Below are positions 16,684 to 24,470 of a stretch of 51,716 bases of DNA, piece by piece. Origin of the DNA: a bacterium (GTDB lineage: Bacteria; Auribacterota; JABMQX01); assembly GCA_030691545.1 (NCBI GenBank), contig JAUYEE010000333.1, positions 1-51,716 of the forward strand, given 5' to 3'. The notes beneath the pieces are model-generated. The model searched no databases. It was given only the letters and a program-made list of their open reading frames with translations, and was not told where the DNA came from. Both the position numbers and the translations under genes were made by a program. Every line of letters begins with the position of its first letter. Positions within the stretch are counted from its first letter, which is position 1.

Positions 16684-18081
16684 CTATTCACCTCCGATAA
16701 TGACGTCGCGCATTCGTATGTGCGGACCCCCGTGGCCCACGGGCAGCGGCATCTGCCCGCCTTTTCCGCACCCTCCCGGCCCATCGAAAGCCGTCTGGTC
16801 ATTCCCAATCGCGACGATGTTCTTCAACGTCGAAAAAACGTTTCCCGACAGAGTCACATCGCGCACCATTTCCGCGATTTTTCCGTTGCGAATCATGTAT
16901 CCGCGTTCCGCCCCGAACGTGAAGAGCTCATGCTGTGTCTCGCCTCCGGTGCTTCCGACAGCGTACACGCCCAGGTCAATATCTTTCACCATCTCCTCAA
17001 GGGGAACCTCACCTTGCTCTACGCATGTGTTCCTCATCCGGCAAATTGGCGGGAAGCGGTAACTCAACGCTCGCGCGCTTCCGGTCGGCTTCTCGCCCAT
17101 GGCGCCCGCCGTTTCGCGCGAATGCAGCCTCCCGACAAGCTTCCCTTCTTTGATCAGGTACGTTTTCTCGGTTGGAACGCCCTCGTCGTCGTACTTCAGA
17201 TACCCCCTGCTGCCCTTTTTCAGGCCGGTGTCGTAAACATTCAGCTTCTCCGAGCCATACTCGGCGCCAAGCGTCATCAACTCCTGAAGCTTCTTGTTCT
17301 CGTACACATTGTCCGCCTCGCTCAGGTGGCCGAACGCCTCGTGAATGAACACGCCGGTGAGTCCAGGGTCCGCGATGACGGTGTACCGTCCGCTTTTCAC
17401 CTTCGGGGCGCTCAGTTGGTTAATGGTCAGTTGACAAACCTCCCGGACTTTCGCCTCAAGCCCTTCCGCGCAACCATAGTCGTCGCTTGATGCAAAAATC
17501 ACTCGTTGCGTCCGCGTCTTGTTCCCTTCCGCGCAAATTGCCGCGCACATCCCGGCGATGTCCATTTTCTCCTGGACGATGTTGATCCCTTCGCTGTTGC
17601 CAAACCACACGGTATGATGTCGGTCGAAATATAGAACGATCGAAGAAGTGATTTTCGGGGAATATCCGAGGATGACGTCGTTATAGCCCCTCATCAAGGC
17701 GACCTTCTCATTCAGAAAAATGCCTCGCGGGTCCTTCTTCAGAGATAGGGTCACCTCATCCTCGACCGGCTCGATTTCTGCGAGAACGGTCTTCCCGTGC
17801 CCGAGGAGCCTTGCTTGAGCCGCAGCCGCCTCCGCGAACTCCTCCATCCGTTCCACCTCGTTGAACGAACAGAACCCCCAACTTCCGTCCACGAGACACC
17901 GCACGCACCCGCCATACTCCGCCTTGGTTCCGAGCGTATCCAGCTCTTTCCTCGAGAACCGGATCGAAGTCTCGCTCATTTCCTCAACCCGCACCTCGAT
18001 ATAATCACACTTCGTCTTGAGTTTCCTTGCCACCGCTCTAATCGAGTCTCTCACGCCTACTTCTCCATCGTCGAAACACAT
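16684..18081 (-). CDS. tldD: TldD-type metalloprotease subunit
   Basis: 465 aa. The catalytic subunit of the TldD/TldE complex: HEAFGHLSEAD carries the HExxxH metal motif and the following Glu/Asp ligands (about residues 247-257). Other family blocks are YIEVRVEEMSETSIRFSRKELDT, GGCVRCLVDGSWGFCSFNE and the C-terminal VGSTGGETQHELFTFGAERGYM. The ATG at 18081 has no ribosome-binding site; a GTG at 18054 after GGAGAAG is a plausible alternative start, nine codons shorter. Operonic with pmbA, zero spacing. Upstream lies an IS66 element. Confidence 0.93.
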   Translation of the reverse strand: MCFDDGEVGVRDSIRAVARKLKTKCDYIEVRVEEMSETSIRFSRKELDTLGTKAEYGGCVRCLVDGSWGFCSFNEVERMEEFAEAAAAQARLLGHGKTVLAEIEPVEDEVTLSLKKDPRGIFLNEKVALMRGYNDVILGYSPKITSSIVLYFDRHHTVWFGNSEGINIVQEKMDIAGMCAAICAEGNKTRTQRVIFASSDDYGCAEGLEAKVREVCQLTINQLSAPKVKSGRYTVIADPGLTGVFIHEAFGHLSEADNVYENKKLQELMTLGAEYGSEKLNVYDTGLKKGSRGYLKYDDEGVPTEKTYLIKEGKLVGRLHSRETAGAMGEKPTGSARALSYRFPPICRMRNTCVEQGEVPLEEMVKDIDLGVYAVGSTGGETQHELFTFGAERGYMIRNGKIAEMVRDVTLSGNVFSTLKNIVAIGNDQTAFDGPGGCGKGGQMPLPVGHGGPHIRMRDVIIGGE

Positions 18082-18264
18082 CTATTTGCAGCAATCATCC
18101 ATTGTCGCTTCCCTTCTGCAGCGAGAGCGACGCAAGCCTGCGCCTCAGGCACTGCGACCGGGCCGCCGCGACTCGCGGATAAGAGTCATCTCGGCCAGGA
18201 TTCTTAGTTCCTATAGGATACCACAGTGCCAATGTGATAGGTAGTGAAGTGTCGGGAAACAGCG

Positions 18265-18272
18265 TGCTGCGC
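18265..18272. repeat. IS target-site duplication, left copy
   Basis: TGCTGCGC directly outside the left inverted repeat; an identical octamer is at 20102-20109. An 8-bp duplication is what IS66-family transposition makes. Confidence 0.93.
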
Positions 18273-18295
18273 GTAATCCCTCAGTTATGGGTGGG
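18273..18295 (+). repeat. IS66 left terminal inverted repeat
   Basis: Begins GTAATCCCTCAG and ends TATGGGTGGG. It pairs with 20079-20101 with two mismatches in 23 bp (the sixth base and the twentieth). Confidence 0.93.
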
Positions 18296-18323
18296 AATTT
18301 TTTTGAGTTTTTTATTTTTTTTC

Positions 18324-18352
18324 TTGACAGAGCGTATGTGATATGCTATACG
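18324..18352 (+). promoter_or_regulatory. Promoter of the IS66 element
   Basis: TTGACA at 18324-18329, 17-bp spacer, TATACG at 18347-18352 preceded by TGC (extended -10). It follows a T-rich stretch (18297-18323) just inside the left end and precedes the first ORF by about 20 bp. Confidence 0.6.
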
Positions 18353-18372
18353 TGCAAGCGGAGGATGATGAA

Positions 18373-18705
18373 ATGGCAAAACGTGATTTGAAAGGACACT
18401 TCCTGGCTGAGGTGGTGAGGCTGTGGCCAGTGGCGAGGGGGTCGCTGTCTTATGTGCGCAAGCCGTGCATCCGCCCGAACTGTCCGGCGTGTGCACGGGG
18501 AGACAAACATCCGTCGTGGATTCTTTCCTTCTACGACAAGGGGAAGCAACGATGCCTGTACGTGCCGCAGAAGCTTGTGGCGACGTTGCGACAGGCGATC
18601 GCAAATGGGCGGAAGGTGGAGCAGCTTTTGTCGGAGTGCGGGGCGGGGTTGGTGTACGAGAATCGGGCACGACGAAAGGCAAGGTCTTCCAAGAGGGAAG
18701 GATGA
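18373..18705 (+). CDS. IS66-associated accessory protein (DUF6788-like)
   Basis: 110 aa. ATG 18373 is chosen for the GGAGG upstream; a longer frame starts at 18343. The centre carries CIRPNCPACARGDKHPSW, a C-x4-C-x2-C motif followed by G-x-K-H-P, typical of small proteins encoded just ahead of IS66/IS1182-like transposases (DUF6788-type in my recollection). The Cys residues suggest a metal-binding or DNA-binding role. The stop overlaps the transposase start (ATGA), so the two are translationally coupled. Confidence 0.7.
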   Translation: MAKRDLKGHFLAEVVRLWPVARGSLSYVRKPCIRPNCPACARGDKHPSWILSFYDKGKQRCLYVPQKLVATLRQAIANGRKVEQLLSECGAGLVYENRARRKARSSKREG

Positions 18706-20093
18706 GGGTGGCGTATTGCAGGGGTTGCTTTGAGAAGCAGGTCGAGATTGATCGGCTGAAGGAAGAGAATCGGCAGCTGAAGGCCGCGTTGCGGTATGAG
18801 CGACGCAAGGCCACGGAGGGGCCCTTCGGGTCCTCGACACCCTCCTCGAAGATTCCGGTAAAGCCCAACTCCCCACCCGACCAGCGGGACAAACGCGGAG
18901 GAGCCAAAGCCGGACATGTGGGTCATGGACGTCAAGCTTTGGATCCGCAGGACGCGGACCGAGTGGAGGTGATCGAGGTCGGGGATACCTGCCCCTGTTG
19001 TGGGGGAACGCTGGAGGACAAGGGGGTGCGATCCCGGACAGTGGTGGACGCTCAACCTCTGAGGAAGGAGACGGTCGTCTACGATCTCCAGCGAAGGTGG
19101 TGTCCCCGTTGTCGCAAGAGCTTCCAAGCCCGAGCGCCGGGGGTTTTGCCCAAGAGTCTGTATAGCAATCACCTGCTCACTCATGTGGCGATGCAGCATT
19201 ACGTCTATGGCGTCCCCCTGGGGCGGCTGGAGGCGCAGCTGGGGATCGGCTACGGCAGCCTTTTGGCGCCCCTCCATCGGCTGTCCCATCTGCTGGAACC
19301 CGTCGTTGAGAAGCTGATCGAGGAATACCGGCAAGCTCCTGTCAAACACGCCGACGAAACCTCCTGGCGCACGGATGGTCACAGCGGCTACGCGTGGCTG
19401 TTCTGCACGCCGCGCACCACTCTGTTCCGTTTCCGCAAGACCCGCTCGGCATCGGTCGCCAGAGAGGTGTTTGGCGAACACCCTCTCCCGGGCAACCTCG
19501 TCGTCGATCGCTACCATGCTTACAACAAAGCCCCATGTCGGTTGCAATACTGTTACTCTCACCTCAACCGCGAGGTCAAAGACCTAAACAAGGAATTTCT
19601 CGATCAGCCCGAAGTGGAAACTTTTGTAACCACCTTCGCCCCCCTTCTTTGCCAAGCCATGAGACTGCGGGGTCTGCCGATCTCCGACAGGCAGTTTTAC
19701 CGACAAGCCAAAAAGACCAAGCAGGCCATCCTCGAGGCTGTTGAGCATTCCGCCCGCCATCCCGGCATCCAACGCATTCAGGACATCTTCCGGAAAACCC
19801 CCGAAAGGATGTATCGCTGGGCCGAAGATCGCAACGTCCCGGCCGACAACAACTTCGCCGAACGGACGCTGCGCCCCTTGGTCATCGCCAGGAAAGTGAG
19901 TTTCGGTTCCCAGTCCGACGCTGGCGCGAAAACACGCGAGACCCTCATGAGCATCCTGTTCACCCTCAAGCAACGCTTTCGTGATTTCCAAACCCGCTTC
20001 AAAAACGCCCTCGATCGCCTGGCCGAAAATCCCACCCTCGATCCTTACACCCTGCTCTTCCAGCAAGATCCGTCACAACCCGCCCATAACTGA
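18702..20093 (+). CDS. tnpC: IS66 family transposase, intact
   Basis: 463 aa from ATG 18702, overlapping the accessory ORF by 4 bp. Order: a coiled-coil/leucine-zipper-like N-terminus (IDRLKEENRQLKAALR, about 16-31), a Cys-rich zinc-finger region with Cys97, Cys99/100, Cys134 and Cys137, then the DDE core. The catalytic triad is seen as KHADETSW (Asp218), VVDRYHAY (Asp269) and NNFAERTLRP (Glu387). The C-terminal extension SNLKQRF-like helix is normal. The TGA stop lies inside the right inverted repeat. No frameshift or internal stop, so it looks functional. Confidence 0.95.
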   Translation: MRVAYCRGCFEKQVEIDRLKEENRQLKAALRYERRKATEGPFGSSTPSSKIPVKPNSPPDQRDKRGGAKAGHVGHGRQALDPQDADRVEVIEVGDTCPCCGGTLEDKGVRSRTVVDAQPLRKETVVYDLQRRWCPRCRKSFQARAPGVLPKSLYSNHLLTHVAMQHYVYGVPLGRLEAQLGIGYGSLLAPLHRLSHLLEPVVEKLIEEYRQAPVKHADETSWRTDGHSGYAWLFCTPRTTLFRFRKTRSASVAREVFGEHPLPGNLVVDRYHAYNKAPCRLQYCYSHLNREVKDLNKEFLDQPEVETFVTTFAPLLCQAMRLRGLPISDRQFYRQAKKTKQAILEAVEHSARHPGIQRIQDIFRKTPERMYRWAEDRNVPADNNFAERTLRPLVIARKVSFGSQSDAGAKTRETLMSILFTLKQRFRDFQTRFKNALDRLAENPTLDPYTLLFQQDPSQPAHN

Positions 20094-20101
20094 GGCATTA
20101 C
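20079..20101 (-). repeat. IS66 right terminal inverted repeat
   Basis: On the minus strand it begins GTAATGCCTCAG and continues TTATGGGCGGG. It contains the transposase stop codon. Confidence 0.93.
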
Positions 20102-20109
20102 TGCTGCGC
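20102..20109. repeat. IS target-site duplication, right copy
   Basis: TGCTGCGC, identical to 18265-18272. Confidence 0.93.
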
Positions 20110-20159
20110 CGCAAATACTATTGAACTCCTCCTCCTTTTCCCTGTAGGCTATTGCTGCA

Positions 20160-21431
20160 ATGGACTTCAATCCTTTACCCAAAGACGTCATCTCGGCAAA
20201 GGCGAGGAGGACGACGGAGCCTCCCATCGCCTGGCTTATGCGCATGCCGTTTGACGACCCGCAGATTATCTCTCTGGCGGCCGGTTTTGTGGACCAGGAG
20301 TCGCTCCCCGCGGAGGAGGTGGCCGAATGCGTCCACGAAATCTTGGCTGTCGAGAAGAACCGCTCAGCGCTTCAGTACGGTACGTCCCAGGGTTTCTTCC
20401 CGCTTCGTCAGGAGGTCTCGCGTATCCTCGAACGACAGGGTGCAGGGAAAAGCGTTTCGCCCGATGAAATCCTCCTCACGGCGGGCTCCCAGCAGATTCT
20501 TCACCTCGTCACGGACGTTCTCATCAACGAAGGAGACATCGTCCTCGTCGAGGACCCAACGTATTTCGTGTATATGGGCACTCTCCAGGCGGCGGGAGCC
20601 AGGGTGATAGGTGTGCCCGTGGATGATGAAGGAATTCTCCCGGAGGCTCTGGAGGACAAAATCCGTTTTCTCGAGAGGTCTGCCGGACTGGAAAACCTCA
20701 AACTGGTTTACTTGATGACCTACTTTCAGAATCCCACCGGCGCCTGCACCGCCTGGCATAGGAAGGAGAGACTCCTGGAGATTCTTCGCAACCACTGCGA
20801 CCTCGGCCGAACCACGTTCATCATCGAGGATGCCGCGTATAAGGAACTTCGCTTCGAGGGCGGCGAGATTCCGTATCTGAAGGCGCTGGATCGGGACAAC
20901 AGCAGCGTTGTCCTCACCGGCTCATTCTCAAAGTCCTTCTCCCCAGGGCTGAGAGTGGGCTTCGGGTATCTGCCGCGGCCGCTGTTAGAGCACGTTTTGC
21001 GGCAGAAAGGAAATGAGGATTTCGGAAGCAGCAACTTTTGCCAGCATATTGTCCGTCAGGCGATTATCACTGGTCGGTATGCAAAGCATGTCGAGATGTT
21101 GAAAGCAAAATACCGGGCAAAAAGAGACCTGATGCTCGAGTGCCTTGCCCGGTATTTTCCGCACGAGGTTGAGGTTATCAGACCGCTTGGCGGGTTGTAC
21201 CTCTGGGCGTCCTTGCCGCGAGGACTTAACACCGGCGCCCGAGGTCAGCTTTTCAGAGAGGCAACGCAAAAGAAGGTCCTTTACGTTCCCGGGGAACTCT
21301 GCTACTGCGAGGAGCCCGGCATCGAAAAGCCGACCAATAACCTTCGCATTTCTTTTGGCATGGTCACGGAAGACAACATTGTCGAGGGCATGGCGCGTCT
21401 CGGCGAAGCGGTATCTCAGGTGCTCCGGTAA
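20160..21431 (+). CDS. PLP-dependent class I/II aminotransferase
   Basis: 423 aa, fold type I. Visible: the ALQYGTSQGFFPLRQEVSRIL substrate-loop region, LLTAGSQQILHLVTDVL, MTYFQNPTGACT (PLP-contacting Asn), FIIEDAAYKELRF (Asp that contacts the pyridine N) and GSFSKSFSPGLRVGF with the Schiff-base Lys and phosphate-binding Arg. It resembles LysN/2-aminoadipate- and aromatic-type enzymes, so the amino acid is unclear. ATG 20160 lacks a good Shine-Dalgarno. The IS66 element ends 58 bp upstream and probably displaced the original promoter region. Confidence 0.9.
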   Translation: MDFNPLPKDVISAKARRTTEPPIAWLMRMPFDDPQIISLAAGFVDQESLPAEEVAECVHEILAVEKNRSALQYGTSQGFFPLRQEVSRILERQGAGKSVSPDEILLTAGSQQILHLVTDVLINEGDIVLVEDPTYFVYMGTLQAAGARVIGVPVDDEGILPEALEDKIRFLERSAGLENLKLVYLMTYFQNPTGACTAWHRKERLLEILRNHCDLGRTTFIIEDAAYKELRFEGGEIPYLKALDRDNSSVVLTGSFSKSFSPGLRVGFGYLPRPLLEHVLRQKGNEDFGSSNFCQHIVRQAIITGRYAKHVEMLKAKYRAKRDLMLECLARYFPHEVEVIRPLGGLYLWASLPRGLNTGARGQLFREATQKKVLYVPGELCYCEEPGIEKPTNNLRISFGMVTEDNIVEGMARLGEAVSQVLR

Positions 21432-21485
21432 CGTCGCATCCCCTCCCTGCCCAAGCGAGCCTTGTCGGCGAGGGCGCCAACAGGC

Positions 21486-22052
21486 TCACTTACCACTGTC
21501 TGGCAAGTGGCTGGCTCCATCGTCCACCCCTTTGCCGCTGTCTTTCCAGATTCCCCGGCTCTCGGCTCTCGCCGCCTCCTCAGCCGCCTCAAAATCGCGT
21601 TCATATCTCCCTCTGCCATACTTCGTCCAGAATCGTGACCATCCGGCGCGGACCATTTCCACGTTCACATTCTCCCCGTTTGCGAACAGGTACGCAAGCA
21701 ACCGCCCGTATCTGTCTCTGGCGTAAGTGATTGCGTTCTCGAATTCAAGTTGTAGGTCCTTCCCCGTCAGGAAACTCTTCAGAGAATCCGCGGATTCCTC
21801 ATGTCCCCATTCACCCCTCTCCGGTGTATCAACCCGCAGCAGCCTAAGGTGTTCGTTCTTCCGTTTCCAGAGCACGGCAACCGTGTCCCCGTCCACCACC
21901 TGCACAAGGAGGCACGGCTGTCTTTGACGGCGCAACGACTCGGGAATCTTCGACGTGAGAGTGTCGAGAAGGCCCATTCGCTCGGCAAGCAGAAGCCCGG
22001 CGACAATGAGCAGCGGGAACCAGCGAAAGATTTTCCGGCGGCGGCGCTTCAT
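21486..22052 (-). CDS. Thermonuclease (SNase)-like protein, membrane-anchored or exported
   Basis: 188 aa. After a basic N-terminus comes a hydrophobic segment (FPLLIVAGLLLAE, about 12-24), so the protein is exported or anchored. The SNase OB-fold domain follows: VVDGDTVAVLW, LRLLRVDTPE with the family Arg/Asp, ARDRYGRLLAYLFANGENVNVEMVRAGWSRF and ESRGIWK. The catalytic pattern (Asp, Arg, Glu) is largely present. Substrate: probably nucleic acid. No ribosome-binding site is seen before ATG 22052. Convergent with the aminotransferase gene, 54 bp apart. Confidence 0.85.
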   Translation of the reverse strand: MKRRRRKIFRWFPLLIVAGLLLAERMGLLDTLTSKIPESLRRQRQPCLLVQVVDGDTVAVLWKRKNEHLRLLRVDTPERGEWGHEESADSLKSFLTGKDLQLEFENAITYARDRYGRLLAYLFANGENVNVEMVRAGWSRFWTKYGRGRYERDFEAAEEAARAESRGIWKDSGKGVDDGASHLPDSGK

Positions 22053-22967
22053 GTGTGTTGACTCATATCAGGTATTCGCCCCCTGGCTGACCGGAGCCGT
22101 CATTTGCGCAACTACCTCCGATACAGCGGACTAAAGCGCACCAGACTCGAAGCGCTGGCCGATCCATGTCGTCTCAGGGCAATCTCGGGATCGGCTTACT
22201 GTTATCCCTCGTACGCAACTCCGCTCTGTTTCGACGGTGATCGCGCCTGTTATGCTCCCCATGTTCAGATGGGGAACCGCGGCGGCATGCAGGGCGTTTC
22301 TAATTGTGGGTGAGAAAAGGGATTGTTCCAAAAGAGGATGTACGAAGGGCGGGGCATGGTAGGTTTTGTGTCCCCTCCTGAACACCCCCTTTCACCACAA
22401 GCCTGCTATGCCCGCCAGGTCTGTTGCTGTTTTGCGTCATGGAGACGCATTGCCGGTGCAGGCGGAGGGTCTCGGCGAGTCTGCGAAGATTCCCCTTCCC
22501 ATCACGGACGGTCCTCCGCCCGCTGGCGGGAATATTTGATGCTTTGCTGCGGCCTGCCGAGCCGGAGATTCGGCGAGAGAGTTCGTGCAGAAAGCCAAGG
22601 CGAGACAGGCCAGCAGCCGTCTTTGTTTTCAGGATTTGTGCCCTCTCGGCGGAGAGGTGGGTAGATTCCACTGTTTTTCCGTGTTTCGTTTTCATTGGGT
22701 GCGCCTTTCCACGCCGCATCTCGCCATCACCATTGAAATCCCTCAGGATATCGTTTACCTCAATTGCACCGACCGGTCAAGTATCATCATTGGCGCAAGA
22801 GCCCGCCCCCGATACGCTTGAGAAGCTTGACCTCCATCGCCGGAATGGTACATTCTCTCCGCGGGCCGAAGCACGGGACTTGACGGGCCCCGCAACGGCC
22901 GTGAAAAAGCGAGGTGCTTTCAAGCATGAGTCAATATCACGAAATCTGGGTAGAAGAGAGGTGGACG
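22053..22967. other. Gene-poor interval of about 0.9 kb
   Basis: No confident gene. A minus-strand frame at 22300-22719 (139 codons, or 131 from an internal ATG) has no family resemblance, weak codon structure and no clear ribosome-binding site. A perfect hairpin CCCCAT-gttcag-ATGGGG lies at 22257-22274. A candidate promoter for the next gene is at 22827-22854. The interval may hold a decayed gene or an unrecognised RNA. Confidence 0.5.
22827..22854 (+). promoter_or_regulatory. Candidate promoter for the propeller-glycosidase gene
   Basis: TTGACC (22827-22832), 16-bp spacer, TACATT (22849-22854), about 115 nt before the ATG at 22968. Confidence 0.4.
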
Positions 22968-23915
22968 ATGCAAGCCTTCCGATTGCTCGCGGTTTTTTCT
23001 TTGTTCATCTCGTTTTTTGCGCCTTCCTCCGCTGTGTTTGCCGAGCAGGACAGGCGGATGATTCCCCAGCTTGACGAATGGCAGATTGCTGGAGATCCGG
23101 ACCTCGGCGAGCTGACGGACCCGAAGCAGCAGCCGGTGGATTTCGCTGTCTGGCAGGCGGGAGACGGGACGTGGCAGCTATGGTCTTGTATCCGAAATAC
23201 GAAGTGCGCCGGGAACACGAGGCTGTTTTACCGATGGGAGGGAAATCGCCTCACCGACAAAGACTGGAAACCCATGGGGATCGCCATGCAGGCTGACACG
23301 AAATATGGGGAAACTCTCGGCGGACTCCAGGCGCCGCACGTGGTGAAACACGGCGACACCTACCACATGTTCTACGGCGACTGGGAGAGCATCTGTCTCG
23401 CCGCAAGCCCCGACGGGAAGAACTTCACCCGGGTGCTCGACGACAACGGTGTCGCGGGCATGTTCACGGAAGGACCTGGCAACAACACCCGCGATCCGAT
23501 GGTCATCCGCATCGGCGACCTGTGGCATTGCTATTACACGGCCTACCCCGACCGCAAAGGCGCCGTCTTCTGCCGGACATCTCCCGACCTGAAGAACTGG
23601 AGTGAGTCGAAGATTGTGGCGTTTGGTGGTAGAGCTGGAACGGGGCCGTGGTCGGCGGAATGTCCCCACGTCATCTACCTCGAAGGTTACTACTATCTCT
23701 TTCGGACGCAGCGCTACGGGCCCGATGCTCAGACCAGCGTTTATCGTTCCGAGGATCCGATGAATTTCGGTGTTGAGAATGACAAATACTTTGTCTGCGC
23801 GCTGCCCGTCGCCGCCCCAGAGATCATTTTCCACGAAGGGGAGTATTTCATCGCGTCGCTCCTGCCAAGCCTGAAGGGCATTCGGGTTGCGCGGCTACAT
23901 TGGGTGACTGAGTGA
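22968..23915 (+). CDS. Secreted beta-propeller glycosidase-like protein (GH43/GH32/GH130-type fold)
   Basis: 315 aa from ATG 22968 (GAGAGGTGG upstream). A Sec signal peptide (about residues 1-25, ending SSAVFA) precedes a five-bladed propeller with repeated blade starts: PVDFAVWQAGDGTWQLWSC, LQAPHVVKHGDTYHMFYGD, TRDPMVIRIGDLWHCYYTA and AECPHVIYLEGYYYLFRTQ. The D/H-P and E-C-P-H turns match clan GH-F/GH-J-like propellers, but I cannot point to all catalytic acids, so activity is unproven. It opens the carbohydrate region; the following genes are on the other strand. Confidence 0.72.
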   Translation: MQAFRLLAVFSLFISFFAPSSAVFAEQDRRMIPQLDEWQIAGDPDLGELTDPKQQPVDFAVWQAGDGTWQLWSCIRNTKCAGNTRLFYRWEGNRLTDKDWKPMGIAMQADTKYGETLGGLQAPHVVKHGDTYHMFYGDWESICLAASPDGKNFTRVLDDNGVAGMFTEGPGNNTRDPMVIRIGDLWHCYYTAYPDRKGAVFCRTSPDLKNWSESKIVAFGGRAGTGPWSAECPHVIYLEGYYYLFRTQRYGPDAQTSVYRSEDPMNFGVENDKYFVCALPVAAPEIIFHEGEYFIASLLPSLKGIRVARLHWVTE

Positions 23916-23946
23916 CGGCGCCGTATGCTTGTGGTGGGCTTGCCGC

Positions 23947-23969
23947 CCGGCCGGGAACCGTCAGGCCGG
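23947..23969. terminator. Inverted repeat in a convergent gap
   Basis: CCGGCC (23947-23952) and GGCCGG (23964-23969) with a 11-base loop lie between the two convergent genes ending at 23915 and 23972. A GC stem without a T-run: a possible bidirectional transcription end, low certainty. Confidence 0.25.
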
Positions 23970-23971
23970 CG

Positions 23972-24388
23972 CTATCCCTGGACTCTCTCGATGCTGAGGT
24001 ATTGCTCGTCGTCTCCCTCGCCGCCACGGCGAGTAGTGACCGTGAAGTGGATCGTTTCGCCCGGCGCGATGTCGAACGGGAACTGTGCATCTTTCGGCAG
24101 CAGAAAGTACGGAGGCGCCTCTTTCACCAGCAACACGTGGTATCCCGCGGAGATCCTGTAAGCCTCCGTCCAGTGAATTCGCCCCAGGAGTTTTCCGTCG
24201 AGGAAGACGTCGTATGTGCTGCCGCTGATGTGCATGACCAGTTGCGCATTCGCACCCTGCGGCTCCACATAATCGTCGTGGTGCCTCGCGCTGCCGCAAC
24301 CGGTCGAGAACGCGAGCGGGAGGATCAGGATGCCCGTGGCGAACCTTCGCATTGACCCAACGAACGAACGTTCCAGATGCTGATTCAC
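23972..24388 (-). CDS. Small lipoprotein with a PEGA-like domain
   Basis: 138 aa from GTG 24388, chosen because AAGGAGGGG sits 7 nt upstream. The signal peptide after SMRRFATGILILPLA ends in a lipobox FSTGC, so it is lipid-anchored. The mature part, VMHISGSTYDVFLDGKLLGRIHWTEAYR ... LVKEAPPYFLLPKDAQFPFDIAPGETIHFTV, has the beta-sandwich pattern of short PEGA-type domains that decorate surface proteins. Function unknown. It follows the GH10 gene on the same strand, 83 bp downstream. Confidence 0.65.
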   Translation of the reverse strand: MNQHLERSFVGSMRRFATGILILPLAFSTGCGSARHHDDYVEPQGANAQLVMHISGSTYDVFLDGKLLGRIHWTEAYRISAGYHVLLVKEAPPYFLLPKDAQFPFDIAPGETIHFTVTTRRGGEGDDEQYLSIERVQG

Positions 24389-24470
24389 AGGTTTCCCCTC
24401 CTTTTGTTCCTGTTCGTTCGTCACATCTTTTATGGCACGCTCAGGAGGATGCTGGGGCCGCGCTTTCTTC

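Larger units (their letters stand above)
18273..20101 (+). mobile_element. Complete IS66-family insertion sequence (1829 bp)
   Basis: The ends are 23-bp inverted repeats (18273-18295 and 20079-20101) with 21 matches; both begin GTAAT, the usual IS66-family terminal bases, and share CCTCAGTTATGGG. Perfect 8-bp direct repeats TGCTGCGC flank the element. Inside are a 110-aa accessory ORF and an IS66 transposase overlapping by 4 bp; the TnpA/TnpB accessory genes of classic IS66 are missing, as in the ISBst12-like subgroup. Both ORFs are intact and the duplication is exact, so insertion is recent on an evolutionary scale. It lies between tldD and an aminotransferase gene, breaking no recognisable gene. 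Confidence 0.95.

Noticed and set aside
22300..22719. 139-codon minus-strand frame in the gene-poor interval
   Set aside because: No ribosome-binding site, no clear codon bias and no family resemblance; kept only as a remark in the interval entry.
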